Positions 36,792 through 48,539 of a DNA stretch of 64,000 bases are shown piece after piece; position 1 is the first letter of the stretch, and the number at the start of each line of letters is the position of its first letter. This stretch comes from Cellvibrio sp. PSBB023 (lineage in GTDB: Bacteria; Pseudomonadota; Gammaproteobacteria; Pseudomonadales; Cellvibrionaceae), in the NCBI RefSeq assembly GCF_002007605.1, contig NZ_CP019799.1, positions 2,706,001-2,770,000 of the forward strand, written 5' to 3'. The notes under the pieces are model-generated. The model did no database searches, was not told where the DNA came from, and was given only the letters and a program-made list of their open reading frames with translations. A program made the position numbers and the translations under genes.

Positions 36792-38489
36792 TCACAAGGC
36801 CGATTTGATTTCCGCCTGGATAGTTTTGACATCCCGCGGCCAGGGGCCTGCATCGCGCTGACCTGCCGGTAAACGACTGATCGCCTGACGCGCCTCGGCA
36901 GAACTGGAAAAACGCCCGGTGATCACCACAAACCAATCCTTACCCTGACGTTTACTTTTAAACATCAAGAGTTCGGATTTATTGGGCTGTGCAGCCATGT
37001 AGTCCAGCGCCGCCTTACGATTACTCACCCCCAACAGTTGTACCGTGTACTCCGCTGCCGACCACGCCAATATGTTGCGCTCCTGCGGGCTGGCAGTTGT
37101 CGCCAGTGGTTTTTTCTCCGTCGTCACCGCAGGTTTGGGCGCCGCCTCAACCACCACGGGCTTGGGTGTCTCAACCGGCTGAACAGCAGTTGTCGGTTGC
37201 GCTGTAGCCGTCACTGATGAACTGGCCTGCGCATCCGGTTTTTTCACTGGCGTTGTTGGTAATTGCGCCAGCGGCACTACCTCTTCACGCGCAAACTCAC
37301 TGGTCTGTTGCGCAGTAGCCATTTGCGCTGTGGAGGTATTCTGAGCAGCCTGCTGTGCCTGAGCTTGTGCGGCTATCTGATTAGGCTGCTGGGGCTGAGG
37401 CAGGGTCTGCAACAATGGCTGCACCGGAGTACTTGTCGAGGTCAACTCCAAAGCACTGCTACTCACCGCTTGATTCGCGACTGGCGCAAGGGCTGGCACT
37501 ACAGCAACAGCAGGCTTGGGTTTATCATCATCACCCATATACAGAAACACCACACCCACCACCGCGATGAGCAGTGAAATGGCAATAATGTGTGCTACTG
37601 GCAGTGCACGCTTCTGGAATACGCTTTTTGGCGTTACCGATTCCAGCAGTCGCTCCTGCGCGCACTCGTGCAGTATGCCCAGCTGCCCTTGGGCTTGACG
37701 CCACCAAGGATCGACAACTGACTCGGTAAAGATTTCCGGCCCGAGGTAATCCGCCATTTCCATGCGAAAGTTGAGATAATCCACGGCTTCGGCAAGCCCG
37801 AAGGGTTGCAAATAAAAATCATTGATCAGCAGTGTTTCCGGGCTGGCACGTTCAAGCCGGCGCATGAACGACGGCTCCGCAAACAAGGCCAAATGCAGGC
37901 GATTTTGCTGGGGGAAGTTATTGAGCAGTGCGGAGAGCACGGTGAGGGTTTGATCATCCAGCAATTGGGCGTTATCTACCACCACAACCGCCAAACCCTC
38001 TTCGTCAACCAACGCCTCTTCCGCAATAAACGCTTCAATCGCCGTCAACAGGTTTTCGGCCGACGGCAAGGGGCCGGCATTGATACCAAAGGTCTGCACA
38101 ATCGCCGTTAACACCTGTTCAAGGCTTTGGCTTGACTGCAAACTCAAAAAACAGATTTGATCCTGATCGGACAAAGAGTCCATAAAAGCGTGTGCAGTGC
38201 GGGTTTTGCCTACACCCGCGTCGCCCAATACCACCAGCACACTATTACTGAATTGACACAGGTGTAATAACTGATCAAGCAGTTGACGCCGTCCCGCACC
38301 GGTAAACAGTGGAAACGAATAATCTTGTGCAAAGGGATCTTCCGACAAACCATAACGCTGGCGATAATCCGCCAACAATTGTTCATCCGCAGCGGTATCC
38401 GGCAGATCAAACAAATAACCTTGTTGCCCCGCAGGTTGGTCAAGCAGGCGGCTATCGGGTTGGGCTCGCAAAGGAGAGTCTCCAGTCAT
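36792..38489 (-). CDS. damX: DamX-like AAA ATPase with SPOR domain
   Basis: 565 residues from the ATG at 38489 (AGAGG ribosome-binding site; an in-frame TTG two codons earlier is less likely). Residues about 40-290 form an ExeA-like AAA domain with P-loop GDAGVGKT at 89-96 and VVVVDNAQLL as Walker B. One membrane helix follows (AHIIAISLLIAVVGVVF), then a Pro/Gln/Ala-rich periplasmic linker and a C-terminal SPOR domain (YTVQLLGVSNRKAALDYM) that binds denuded septal glycan. E. coli DamX lacks an intact ATPase; the P-loop looks complete here. Next to aroB as in other gammaproteobacteria. Confidence 0.9.
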   Translation of the reverse strand: MTGDSPLRAQPDSRLLDQPAGQQGYLFDLPDTAADEQLLADYRQRYGLSEDPFAQDYSFPLFTGAGRRQLLDQLLHLCQFSNSVLVVLGDAGVGKTRTAHAFMDSLSDQDQICFLSLQSSQSLEQVLTAIVQTFGINAGPLPSAENLLTAIEAFIAEEALVDEEGLAVVVVDNAQLLDDQTLTVLSALLNNFPQQNRLHLALFAEPSFMRRLERASPETLLINDFYLQPFGLAEAVDYLNFRMEMADYLGPEIFTESVVDPWWRQAQGQLGILHECAQERLLESVTPKSVFQKRALPVAHIIAISLLIAVVGVVFLYMGDDDKPKPAVAVVPALAPVANQAVSSSALELTSTSTPVQPLLQTLPQPQQPNQIAAQAQAQQAAQNTSTAQMATAQQTSEFAREEVVPLAQLPTTPVKKPDAQASSSVTATAQPTTAVQPVETPKPVVVEAAPKPAVTTEKKPLATTASPQERNILAWSAAEYTVQLLGVSNRKAALDYMAAQPNKSELLMFKSKRQGKDWFVVITGRFSSSAEARQAISRLPAGQRDAGPWPRDVKTIQAEIKSAL

Positions 38490-38513
38490 CTTCAAAACCT
38501 CTCACGACGCCAA

Positions 38514-39599
38514 TTATGTATCTGCTTTGCAGGCATCAAACGTCTGCTGCAACATTGCCAAATCAATTTCACTGGTAGTAATGGCTTTGCCCATGGCCTC
38601 CAGCAACACCAAACGCAAACGACCATCGAGCACTTTTTTATCGACGCCCATTAGCTCCATAAACTGTGCAGGCGTCATATCCGCTGGCGCCTTGGTTGGC
38701 AGGTTCGCGCGTGTTAATAAATCGAGCGTTCGCTGTAGTTCTTCAGCGCTAATGGCGCCGCGTCGCCAGGACAGATCAGCCGCCATCGCCATACCAGCGC
38801 CCACAGCTTCACCATGCAACCAATTGCCATAACCTTGCGCCGTCTCTATCGCATGACCAAAGGTATGACCCAAGTTTAAGATTGCACGTAAACCACCTTC
38901 GCGCTCATCTTGGGCCACAACATCGGCCTTATTTTCACATGACCGCTGTACGGCATAACTCAAAGCAGGCACATCACCGCGCATCAACGCATCAATATTA
39001 TTTTCCAGCCACACAAAAAAATCATAATCGGCAATCAAGCCATATTTGATAATTTCGGCAATACCGGCAGAGAGTTCGCGCGGAGGCAAACTGGCCAACA
39101 ACGAAATATCAGCCAAAACACATTGTGGCTGATAAAAAGCCCCAATCATATTTTTGCCAAGCGGATGATTCACGCCGGTTTTACCGCCGACAGAGGAGTC
39201 GACCATTGACAACAGGGTTGTGGGTATTTGAATAAAATCAACGCCGCGCTGATAACACGCAGCAGCAAAGCCGGTCATATCACCCACAACACCGCCACCC
39301 AGGGCAATTAATGTTGTGGTGCGATTATGTCGCTCGCTCAGCAGCGTATCGAAGATACTGGCCCACACATCCAACGTTTTGTGGCTTTCGCCATCAGGTA
39401 ATATCACACGGCTCACCTGATAGGCTGACAGCGACTCACAGAGCTTATCCAGATAAAGGGGAGCAACCCTTTCATTGGTTACCACACACACCTGACGTCC
39501 ACGAATATGCTTTGTCAGTAGCTCCGGCTGCGACAACAATGCTTCACCGATATAAATCGGGTAGCTGCGATCATCCAAATTAACGGTTAAAACCTGCAT
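38514..39599 (-). CDS. aroB: 3-dehydroquinate synthase
   Basis: 361 residues from the ATG at 39599 ([18 protein letters not shown]); an upstream in-frame TTG is rejected because AAGGCGAG sits between them as the ribosome-binding site. Motifs: [23 protein letters not shown] (NAD site), [15 protein letters not shown] and [11 protein letters not shown] (metal ligands). Second step of the shikimate pathway. Confidence 0.97.
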   Translation of the reverse strand: MQVLTVNLDDRSYPIYIGEALLSQPELLTKHIRGRQVCVVTNERVAPLYLDKLCESLSAYQVSRVILPDGESHKTLDVWASIFDTLLSERHNRTTTLIALGGGVVGDMTGFAAACYQRGVDFIQIPTTLLSMVDSSVGGKTGVNHPLGKNMIGAFYQPQCVLADISLLASLPPRELSAGIAEIIKYGLIADYDFFVWLENNIDALMRGDVPALSYAVQRSCENKADVVAQDEREGGLRAILNLGHTFGHAIETAQGYGNWLHGEAVGAGMAMAADLSWRRGAISAEELQRTLDLLTRANLPTKAPADMTPAQFMELMGVDKKVLDGRLRLVLLEAMGKAITTSEIDLAMLQQTFDACKADT

Positions 39600-39661
39600 A
39601 AAACTCGCCTTGGGCAAAACAATAAAGAGGCTTGCACTTTATCACAAAGCATTGCGTAAAA

Positions 39662-39684
39662 TAAAAAAGGGGCCTAAGCCCCTT
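39662..39684 (-). terminator. terminator overlapping the aroK stop codon
   Basis: Stem AAGGGGC / GCCCCTT (39678-39684, 39667-39673) with a 4-base loop holding part of the aroK TAG stop (39674-39676). The minus strand continues TTTTTTATTTT. Confidence 0.75.
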
Positions 39685-40189
39685 GTACGAGAGATGCAAT
39701 TTCCTGGGCGACCGTTTTAGGCGAGCGACGGTCGGTATTCACGATAAAATCAGCGGCATCCCTGTACATGGGATCGCGCAACGCGAGTAGGTCAATAATT
39801 TTTTGGCGTGGATTTTCCACTTGTAAAAGAGGTCGCTTTTTATCACGGGCAGTACGCTCAACCAACTGATCGATAGAGGCAGTCAAATAACATACAAAAC
39901 CTGACTGTTTCATAAGCTGGCGATTGTAATCCCGCAATACAATTCCACCTCCCGTAGCAATCACTGCATGTTGCTCTCCGGCAAGCTCCTGAAGCACTGC
40001 CGTTTCACGCTCGCGAAACCCCTCTTCGCCTTCCATATCAAATATCCATGGAATATCGGCGCCGGTACGTTCTTCAATCACACGATCGCTATCGCGAAAG
40101 CTCAAATTAAGCTCGGCCGCCAAAAGGCGGCCGATGGTCGATTTACCGGCCCCCATGGGGCCGATCAGAAACACATTTGTTTTTTGCAT
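39674..40189 (-). CDS. aroK: shikimate kinase
   Basis: 171 residues. P-loop GPMGAGKST at 10-18, the DSD shikimate-binding motif ([12 protein letters not shown]), the lid and ATGGGIVL. It phosphorylates shikimate. The 3' end forms a terminator hairpin, so aroB may be expressed by readthrough or from its own promoter. pilQ upstream overlaps its start by one base. Confidence 0.97.
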   Translation of the reverse strand: MQKTNVFLIGPMGAGKSTIGRLLAAELNLSFRDSDRVIEERTGADIPWIFDMEGEEGFRERETAVLQELAGEQHAVIATGGGIVLRDYNRQLMKQSGFVCYLTASIDQLVERTARDKKRPLLQVENPRQKIIDLLALRDPMYRDAADFIVNTDRRSPKTVAQEIASLVQGA

Positions 40190-42369
40190 TAGTTTGACAA
40201 GGTATCCGACATCAGCTTTGGAGTAACAAAAATCAATAGCTCGGTTTTAAATTGATTATCGATAGTTTTCTTAAACAGGCGCCCCAAGTAGGGAATATCA
40301 CCTAATACCGGAACCTTGTTTTCGCCCTTGGTACCTTCCAAGGAGAAAACACCACCCAGAACAACCGTTTGCCCATTATTTACCAGCACCTTGGTTTCCA
40401 ATCGAGTGATGTCAACAGTAGGGACACCGGAAGGTGTATTTTGCCCAATAGAGTCTTTCCAAACAATCAAATCCATAATGATGCGATTATCAGGTGTAAT
40501 CTGTGGAGTCACTTCCAACTTCAGCACCGCCTCACGGAATCCCGTTGTTGTACCACCACTAGGCGCTGTTTCCTGATAACCAATTTCCTTACCCGTTTTA
40601 ATAATGGCCAATTGTTTATCACTGGTGATAACTTTGGGTTGCGACACAATTTCCGCATAACCTGAGTTTTCCAGCGCGCTCAACTCCAAATCCAGATAGG
40701 TGTTGTCGGTCAATATTCCAATGGCAGCGCTGGCGTATGGATTTGCAACAGCCAAATCAACAACGTTAGCCTCATTCAAATCAAATGATTTACCCTCCGC
40801 AGGATCGGAGACAAACCAATCACGTGGACTGGTACCGCCGGTATCATCAAGCCCATCTCGTGAACCAGCGAAGTCGATGATACGCTCACCTCTCTTTTCA
40901 TTGTAACCAATCCCACCCCAGCGAACGCCCAACTCACGCTGGAAGTCTGTATTAGCAATAACAACTCTTGCCTCAATCATCACCTGACGAATTGGAATAT
41001 CAATTTGGTCGACCAAACGCTTAAAGGCTTCTATGCGTTCGGCAGTATCAGTGATAATAATCGAGTTGGTGCGCTCATCCACAACACCTTGTCCACGCTC
41101 CGACAAAACACTGCCTGTTGATTGGTTGCCCCCTCTGCCGCCGCCAGTTCCACCTGAACCACTCCCACCAGAGTCGCCACGAAACAGCTCAAACATTTCT
41201 TTTGCATTAGCGTAGCGCACACGAATGTATTCCGTACGCAAAGGCGCCAATTCTTCCAGTTGCTTTTTGGTGGTAATTTCCTGGCGTTCACGTTCGGCTA
41301 TCTCAGCTGCAGGCGCAACCATCAATACATTTCCGACCTGACGCTTATCCAGCCCCTTGTTTTTCAATACCATTTCCAAGGCTTGATCCCAAGGTACATT
41401 TTGTAAGCGCAATGTAATGCGACCCTGAACTGTATCACTGGCAACCAGGTTTAAGTCGGTAAAATCAGCAATGATTTGCAGCACCGCACGAACTTCAATA
41501 TCCTGAAAATCAAGAGACAGTTTTTCACCGGTATATTCAAAATCTTTCTTCTTCTCCAGTTTTTCTTGCTCGGTTAATGGCTTGATACTGACAACATATT
41601 CTTTGTCTGTTTGATAAGCCAAATAATCAAAATCGCCGCCCGCAGAAATATTCAGGACCGAGCTTTCACCTTCCTGAGCTGCACTAACCAAGGATACTGG
41701 TGTGGCAAAATCAACCACGTCCAAACGACGACGCAGCTCTGGCGGGAGCCACACATCTTTAAATGTTAAACGAACACCCGCCCCCGTTCCCACCATATCG
41801 GCAGATACCTTGGGGTTGGACAAAGAAACAATAATGCGCCCCTCGCCTGCTGTACCGCGGCGGAAATCAACATTGGTAATCCTATTTTGATTTGCAACAG
41901 GATCATCTTTTATTCCGGCTTTTTGCGCAACTTCAACAGACGGGCGAATCGCCTGTTTCGCATCTGCCGCCTTAGCGGCACCAACCTCGACAATAAAATT
42001 ATTGCCATCTGTACGAGTCGTATACGAAGCCAATGCATTGAGATTCAAAATTAATCGCGTACGTCCTTCACTGGTCAAGACCATTGCGCTTTGCCCATTA
42101 TCTACCGCCAACGGGAAACGACGCTCTTTGAGGGCACTGATCGCATCGGGAAAATCGAGCACTATGCGCGCTGGCTTCTCAATGGTATATCCCTGTGGAT
42201 TTTGTGGTGGTGAGTCAAATGCCATACGAACTTCGAAGCGCTCGCCAGGTAATTGAAAAAAACCTATATCGGTTAATGTATTTGCTAATGACAAGGGAGC
42301 AATCAGCACACCAGTCAAGACCAGTAAAAATTTACGCATATTCAACCCCGGAGTGAATAGAGCACGCAT
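40189..42369 (-). CDS. pilQ: type IV pilus secretin PilQ
   Basis: 726 residues. Signal peptide, two AMIN domains (about 30-240, with [17 protein letters not shown] and [17 protein letters not shown]), a secretin/TonB short domain ([19 protein letters not shown]), an N1 domain interrupted by a Gly/Ser-rich loop, and the C-terminal secretin pore ([31 protein letters not shown]). The pore spans the outer membrane for the pilus. The ATG at 42369 has an AAGGAAT site; an ATG ten codons later is an alternative. Confidence 0.96.
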   Translation of the reverse strand: MRALFTPGLNMRKFLLVLTGVLIAPLSLANTLTDIGFFQLPGERFEVRMAFDSPPQNPQGYTIEKPARIVLDFPDAISALKERRFPLAVDNGQSAMVLTSEGRTRLILNLNALASYTTRTDGNNFIVEVGAAKAADAKQAIRPSVEVAQKAGIKDDPVANQNRITNVDFRRGTAGEGRIIVSLSNPKVSADMVGTGAGVRLTFKDVWLPPELRRRLDVVDFATPVSLVSAAQEGESSVLNISAGGDFDYLAYQTDKEYVVSIKPLTEQEKLEKKKDFEYTGEKLSLDFQDIEVRAVLQIIADFTDLNLVASDTVQGRITLRLQNVPWDQALEMVLKNKGLDKRQVGNVLMVAPAAEIAERERQEITTKKQLEELAPLRTEYIRVRYANAKEMFELFRGDSGGSGSGGTGGGRGGNQSTGSVLSERGQGVVDERTNSIIITDTAERIEAFKRLVDQIDIPIRQVMIEARVVIANTDFQRELGVRWGGIGYNEKRGERIIDFAGSRDGLDDTGGTSPRDWFVSDPAEGKSFDLNEANVVDLAVANPYASAAIGILTDNTYLDLELSALENSGYAEIVSQPKVITSDKQLAIIKTGKEIGYQETAPSGGTTTGFREAVLKLEVTPQITPDNRIIMDLIVWKDSIGQNTPSGVPTVDITRLETKVLVNNGQTVVLGGVFSLEGTKGENKVPVLGDIPYLGRLFKKTIDNQFKTELLIFVTPKLMSDTLSN

Positions 42370-42375
42370 GTCCGC

Positions 42376-42903
42376 TTATTCCTTCTCTTCTAATTTAATA
42401 ATTCTGGGACGTTCAACCCAACCATTTGACCCATCACCGACGATTTCCATAACCTCGATCTGCGATGGACTAGTTGTAATAATCTTGCCGTGATTCAATC
42501 CGAGATAATTACCAACAGTGACCGGCACGACATCGCGCTCTCCATTATCAATCAGAGCCCACAACTTCCCAGCCTTTTCTATAGTACCTACCATTTTGAG
42601 CGCGGTAACATTGAAGCGCTCTAGAAACTCTTTCTCTCTATTAAAGTCAGGCACAACTGTCCTGCCGCCTTTCGCCGCCGTTTCGTCTACCGGTATTGGT
42701 TTTTCAAACGGACTGCGCAGGGTCATTGCACTATAAGCAAATGGCTGATAGGGGCTAAATGTTGGTAGCGGCTCAATTTGTCCTTTTGGTCTTCGCTTCG
42801 CCTCTTCCATAAAGTCCGTCAAATCCTGATGGGAAGATTGTCCACAGCCAGCTAGCAAAAGAGCACTTAATAACGGGGCAGTTAGCAGCAAAGGCTTTTT
42901 CAT
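42376..42903 (-). CDS. pilP: type IV pilus lipoprotein PilP
   Basis: 175 residues. Lipobox LAGC (Cys20), a disordered linker and the C-terminal beta-sandwich domain (LKMVGTIEKAGKLWALIDNG, VGNYLGLNHGKI) that docks PilNO to PilQ. Overlaps pilO by 4 bases. Confidence 0.95.
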   Translation of the reverse strand: MKKPLLLTAPLLSALLLAGCGQSSHQDLTDFMEEAKRRPKGQIEPLPTFSPYQPFAYSAMTLRSPFEKPIPVDETAAKGGRTVVPDFNREKEFLERFNVTALKMVGTIEKAGKLWALIDNGERDVVPVTVGNYLGLNHGKIITTSPSQIEVMEIVGDGSNGWVERPRIIKLEEKE

Positions 42904-43517
42904 TTAGTAGCCTCCTGCGATTTGTAGCGATAGGTTTTTGCCACAATTTTCATGTTCAGGGTTTTACTTTCCTTAGATGAACTAATAGAAAAATCATGCA
43001 AAGTAACAATACGAGGCATTCCAGCGACACCACTGACAAATCCACCCATATCGTGGTATCCGCCATCAACACTAATATCGATTGGAACTTCAATATAATA
43101 TTCAGCCACAACATCAGGTTTAAAGTTAATATTGATATTAGTTAACCCGCTCTCACCAGCACGAGTACCAACATCTTCTAATAAACCCGGAACCTCAGTT
43201 TTTGCAGGCAATCGCGAAAGCAGAGAATCAAAAGTTACCTTCATTTCCTCCATCTGCGCCTTATAGGCATCAAGATTTGCTGCTTCAAAACTACGCCGCT
43301 CAAATGTAGTTTTCAGTGTTGCTTCCTGAGCGACAACAGAATCAAGCTGCATATGAAGATCGCTGATTTTTAAATAATAAGTGCCAGCGAAAATCAGACA
43401 TGCGAGCAGTAAACATACAAATACTTTTGCAGGCCAAGGCCAAACCCCCGCCTTATCAAAGTCGATATTATTAACATCGAATTCTTTAAGTTGTTCCAGT
43501 GTTTCCTGAAATGACAT
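42900..43517 (-). CDS. pilO: type IV pilus inner-membrane protein PilO
   Basis: 205 residues: a short cytoplasmic part, a membrane helix near 31-49 (VFVCLLLACLIFAGTYYL), coiled coil (about 50-95) and a ferredoxin-like periplasmic domain. Forms heterodimers with PilN. One-base overlap with pilN. Confidence 0.94.
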   Translation of the reverse strand: MSFQETLEQLKEFDVNNIDFDKAGVWPWPAKVFVCLLLACLIFAGTYYLKISDLHMQLDSVVAQEATLKTTFERRSFEAANLDAYKAQMEEMKVTFDSLLSRLPAKTEVPGLLEDVGTRAGESGLTNININFKPDVVAEYYIEVPIDISVDGGYHDMGGFVSGVAGMPRIVTLHDFSISSSKESKTLNMKIVAKTYRYKSQEATK

Positions 43518-44103
43518 TATTTGGCGCCTCCCGCTGACTGGGCGTTTTCGGCAAGAGGATCAACTGGTGCAGATGTCTCCACTGTCATCTTGAAGATGCT
43601 CGCATCATCACCTTCGCTCGGTGCTGCATCAACCGAAATCAAATTATGTGACGCATACCAATCAGACGCCTCGAGGTTTCGCAGAAAACTAGCAATACGG
43701 TTGTATGATTCAGCAACACCCTCAATAGTAACAATCTTGTCCTTACGCTCTATTTTGGTCAGCCACACTCCATCAGGAATAGCCCTTGCCATCTCATCAA
43801 AATAGCGAACAATAACGGGACGCGTGCCTTCAAGATCAGTAATGACTTTTATCCGCGCTAAAAGGTCATCGCGAACTTTTTTGATCTCGCTGATTTCTTT
43901 GACTTGCGCATCCAACTTGGCAATTTCACGCTGCAATAATTGATTACGAGCATTTTGATTTTCTATTGCCGACTGTACGCTGGATACCCAGAAATAAGCC
44001 CCCAACAAAGCAACCACAACTACAGCAACGATAATGCCGATGAATTCCCGTTTCTTCTCTTCGCGATAAACCTGACGCCAAGGCAATAAGTTAATTTTGG
44101 CCA

Positions 44104-44104
<1 letters not shown>
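43517..44104 (-). CDS. pilN: type IV pilus inner-membrane protein PilN
   Basis: 195 residues. Begins with the conserved INLLPWR motif (residues 4-10) that binds PilM, then one membrane helix (about 24-42), a coiled coil and a ferredoxin-like fold. One-base overlaps on both sides indicate tight translational coupling in pilMNOPQ. Confidence 0.95.
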
Positions 44105-45192
<1,088 letters not shown>

Positions 45193-45207
45193 TTAGACGT
45201 TGTTTAT

Positions 45208-45235
45208 GTTATAGCACTTTAACTTAAGCCTGCAA
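45208..45235 (-). promoter_or_regulatory. possible pilM operon promoter
   Basis: On the minus strand TTGCAG (45230-45235), 16 bases, TATAAC (45208-45213), about 37 bases before the pilM ATG. Confidence 0.4.
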
Positions 45236-45270
45236 CAAACCGATGAATATGTAAACAGGCAAAAAGCCCG

Positions 45271-45276
45271 TATAAT
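45271..45276 (+). promoter_or_regulatory. ponA -10 element
   Basis: A consensus TATAAT at 45271-45276, about 50 bases before the chosen ponA ATG. The -35 is not obvious. The element overlaps an in-frame ATG at 45275, which argues against that ATG being the start. Confidence 0.45.
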
Positions 45277-45325
45277 GCCCGCCACCTACAGCGGCTTCGC
45301 TAACTCATTAATTCACATAGAAAAA

Positions 45326-47740
45326 ATGTTCAGTAAAAAATCCTTCTTTGGCATTATTTTTTGGCTGTTACTGGCCGGTACTAGCGTTACTTTGGTGACA
45401 CTTACCGGACTCTATCTCTATCTAAGCCCCAAGCTACCGCCGGTAGAGACGTTGCGCGAAATCAAATTACAGACGCCACTGCGTGTTTATTCAAGTGACG
45501 GCAAACTTATCGGTGAATTCGGAGAGCAGCGTCGCACTCCGCTGACCTACGATCAGATCCCTCCTCTCTATATAAAAGCTCTCCTCTCCGCAGAAGATGC
45601 AGAGTTCTTCGAGCATCATGGAGTTTCTCTAAAAGGCATGTTGCGCGCCGCTTCACAAATTCTGAAATCCGGCGCCATTCAATCGGGAGGAAGTACAATT
45701 ACTCAACAGTTGGCGCGTGATTTCTTTCTCACTCGCAAACAAGTCTTCTCACGCAAGTTTAACGAAATCCTCTTATCCCTTGAAATTGAAAGGAAATTCA
45801 CTAAAGAGGAAATCCTGGAACTGTTCAACAATAAGATGTTCTTCGGCAACCGCGCCTACGGCCTCCAATCGGCAGCGCAGATCTATTATGGCAAGGATGT
45901 GAAAGAGCTGAGCATCGCCCAATACGCCATGATTGTCGGTGTACTCAAGGCGCCTTCTGCTTATAACCCGCTGGCGAATTTGAAGCGCGCCATGATCCGC
46001 CGCGACTGGATTATCGGGCGCATGTACGAGCTGGGCCATATTGACCGCCAAACTTACGAGGCGGCGATTAACGAACCCAATACTGCCAGCTATCACGGCA
46101 CCACACTGGATGTTCAAGCACCTTATATTTCCGAGATGGCGCGCCAGGAAGTGTTGGATCGTTTTGGCGACAAAGCCTACAGCGAAGGCTATAAGGTCTA
46201 TACCAGCGTCGATAGCGCCATGCAGGCAACAGCCCAAGCCGCTGTACTCAAGGGTTTGCTGGGCTATGACCAGCGCCATGGCTATCGCGGCCCCGAGCGA
46301 CGCCTGAAACCATCGGAAGAAGCCGACTTAACCGATTGGCTGGATGAATTGCAGACCATTTCCAGTCTTGGCGGACAAGAGCCTGCAGCCGTTGTAAAGG
46401 TGACCGAAAAAGCGGTCCGTGTATTGATGGGCAATGGTGAACTGATCGATCTGGATTGGGATCAGGGCTTATCCAATGTTCGTCCCTATATCACTGAGGA
46501 CAGCCGCGGACCAGCCTACACCAAAGCCACAGATTTCCTTAAAACCGGCGATGTCATTCGCATCACAAAAGACGATGACGATCAATGGAACTTTAGTCAG
46601 GTTCCGGCGATTCAAGCGACGCTGGTATCACTTGATCCAATGGATGGCGCCATTCGCTCGCTGGTGGGCGGTTTTGATTTCAATCAGAGCCATTACAACC
46701 GCGCCACCCAAGGCATGCGCCAACCGGGCTCAAGCTTCAAGCCATTTCTTTATACCGCTGCACTGGAAAATGGCTTTACACCTGCGTCTATTATCAATGA
46801 CGCTCCTATTGTTATTGAAAACACCAGCACTGGTGTGGCTTGGCGCCCGGAGAATGATGACGGCAAATTTGTTGGTCCAATGCGTCTGCGCCAAGCACTC
46901 TATCGCTCGCGCAACCTGGTATCCATTCGTTTACTGCGCAGCATTGGCATGCAAACCGCACTCGACAGTTTTGCTCGCTTTGGCTTCAACGCCAAAGAGT
47001 TCCCGCGCGACCTGACGTTGGCCCTGGGTACACCGGCCCTTACCCCGATGCAAATAGCAACCGCTTATGCCACCTTTGCCAACGGCGGGTTCAAAATTGA
47101 TCCCTATCTGGTGACTCGCATAGAAGATGATAAAGGCCGGGTTGTGTATGAAGCCAAACCCAAACGTGTCTGCAAGGAATGCGATAGCAAACAAGTCAGC
47201 TATGCAGCCGATGGCTCCGAGCTGCCCGCCATGCCCAGCATGAACAGTAGTGAGCGCGCGCCGCGTATCGTGGATGCACGCATCGCCTATCTGATGGATT
47301 CCATGCTGCGCGATGTGGTTGATAAGGGCACCGCCAGACTGGCCAAACAATTGGGACGCAGGGATTTGGCAGGGAAAACCGGCACCACCAATGGGCCTCG
47401 GGATACCTGGTTCTCAGGCTACAATCCCAATATTGTTACTACCGTGTGGGTTGGGTTTGACCAAAATACCCTGCTGGGCAAACGCGAGTTCGGTAGCTCG
47501 GCAGCGCTGCCGATCTGGATTGATTTTATGCGCACAGCACTGGAAGGTGTACCCGATCACTTGCCTCGTCAACCAGAAGGCATAGTGACGGTGCGAATCA
47601 ATCCAGACACCGGCAAACCCGCAATGCCAGGTGATCCTGATGCTATTTTTGAGGTATTCCTCGGCGAGGACACCGCCCGCACATCGGCGGCAGGCAATGA
47701 AAGCACTGAGCAGGTTACCCTGCCAGAAGAGTTGTTCTAA
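45326..47740 (+). CDS. mrcA: penicillin-binding protein 1A
   Basis: 804 residues from the ATG at 45326, giving the usual short cytoplasmic start and a membrane helix (about 7-30, ending LYLYLSPKLP). The glycosyltransferase (GT51) domain has catalytic Glu90 in EDAEFFEHHG and GGSTITQQLAR. An OB-like insert follows, then the transpeptidase domain with active Ser469 in PGSSFKPF, SRN near 529 and KTGTT at 684-688. It polymerises and crosslinks peptidoglycan. Divergent from pilM, as in Pseudomonas (ponA). Confidence 0.96.
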   Translation: MFSKKSFFGIIFWLLLAGTSVTLVTLTGLYLYLSPKLPPVETLREIKLQTPLRVYSSDGKLIGEFGEQRRTPLTYDQIPPLYIKALLSAEDAEFFEHHGVSLKGMLRAASQILKSGAIQSGGSTITQQLARDFFLTRKQVFSRKFNEILLSLEIERKFTKEEILELFNNKMFFGNRAYGLQSAAQIYYGKDVKELSIAQYAMIVGVLKAPSAYNPLANLKRAMIRRDWIIGRMYELGHIDRQTYEAAINEPNTASYHGTTLDVQAPYISEMARQEVLDRFGDKAYSEGYKVYTSVDSAMQATAQAAVLKGLLGYDQRHGYRGPERRLKPSEEADLTDWLDELQTISSLGGQEPAAVVKVTEKAVRVLMGNGELIDLDWDQGLSNVRPYITEDSRGPAYTKATDFLKTGDVIRITKDDDDQWNFSQVPAIQATLVSLDPMDGAIRSLVGGFDFNQSHYNRATQGMRQPGSSFKPFLYTAALENGFTPASIINDAPIVIENTSTGVAWRPENDDGKFVGPMRLRQALYRSRNLVSIRLLRSIGMQTALDSFARFGFNAKEFPRDLTLALGTPALTPMQIATAYATFANGGFKIDPYLVTRIEDDKGRVVYEAKPKRVCKECDSKQVSYAADGSELPAMPSMNSSERAPRIVDARIAYLMDSMLRDVVDKGTARLAKQLGRRDLAGKTGTTNGPRDTWFSGYNPNIVTTVWVGFDQNTLLGKREFGSSAALPIWIDFMRTALEGVPDHLPRQPEGIVTVRINPDTGKPAMPGDPDAIFEVFLGEDTARTSAAGNESTEQVTLPEELF

Positions 47741-47750
47741 AACGACAGGC

Positions 47751-48539
47751 TCATCGCGATGCGCTCACCTGTAAAGCTGCAGGTGAGCGCAATTGCAACA
47801 TCAGAGGCTTGAACTGTCGCCCTCCCGTCGCCGAGGCTTTGCGCGCAACAATCCAGCCGCGCACATCAATTTGCTGCCCTTTCAAGGCAAGCCAATCACG
47901 TTTGTTAAAACCGAATTGCGCCCAATCCCGCTGGGCGATACGCACCACCAAATTCCCCTCCAATTCCAGCCACGCCGATGAATTGACATCGACGCGACTC
48001 ACCCGTCCGCGCAGCAACCGAAAGCCGGTATCGCGCACAGCAAGTGATTCGGCAGGATAGGCATTCCAATAGCGATTGCGCCAAACACCCACACCCCGCG
48101 CTTGTGCGCGCCGCTCAAATGCCAGCAAACAGGTTTCCTGCGCTACATTCGGCGGTACTGATATCTGCAACCCCATACCTTGCTGCAACAGTTCGGCGGC
48201 GAGACTGCGGCCACGCGAATCGTAGACATGAGCCAGCCAGCGTCCATAGCGATCTGTACGTTCACGCTCAAATCCGAGACGCACCTTGCCGCCTGCGCGC
48301 TGGATAAATGTCTGCGCCGCCGCTCTGGCCTCTCGCCCCAACGGCTGCGCAGGCGCCTGACCGCGAGCCAATTCCGGCGCATTGATTCCAAGCACCCTTA
48401 CCGAGCGACCATCCTCCAGCTTGAGCGTATCGCCATCAGACACTCGCGCCACACTCAGCAAAGTTCCCGCAGGGTGACCACAATCAGCAACACACGATAA
48501 GGATAAAAACAGGCATAAAAAAACGCCGGGAATTTTCAT
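47751..48539 (-). CDS. secreted thermonuclease-like (SNase) protein
   Basis: 262 residues if started at the ATG at 48539, which begins a credible signal peptide (MKIPGVFLCLFLSLSCVADC). The SNase-fold core follows: RVSDGDTLKLEDG, RVLGINAPELARG and RTDRYGRWLAHV, which carry the catalytic Arg/Glu/Arg pattern. A C-terminal OB-like extension of about 110 residues is unusual. The start codon lies in the loop of the rpmE terminator hairpin and has no free ribosome-binding site, so expression may depend on readthrough or on a different start. It ends 10 bases from convergent ponA. Confidence 0.82.
   Translation of the reverse strand: MKIPGVFLCLFLSLSCVADCGHPAGTLLSVARVSDGDTLKLEDGRSVRVLGINAPELARGQAPAQPLGREARAAAQTFIQRAGGKVRLGFERERTDRYGRWLAHVYDSRGRSLAAELLQQGMGLQISVPPNVAQETCLLAFERRAQARGVGVWRNRYWNAYPAESLAVRDTGFRLLRGRVSRVDVNSSAWLELEGNLVVRIAQRDWAQFGFNKRDWLALKGQQIDVRGWIVARKASATGGRQFKPLMLQLRSPAALQVSASR

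Noticed and set aside
45275-45325. Upstream in-frame ATG for penicillin-binding protein 1A
   Set aside because: It overlaps a consensus TATAAT and adds residues not typical of the family; the ATG at 45326 is preferred.
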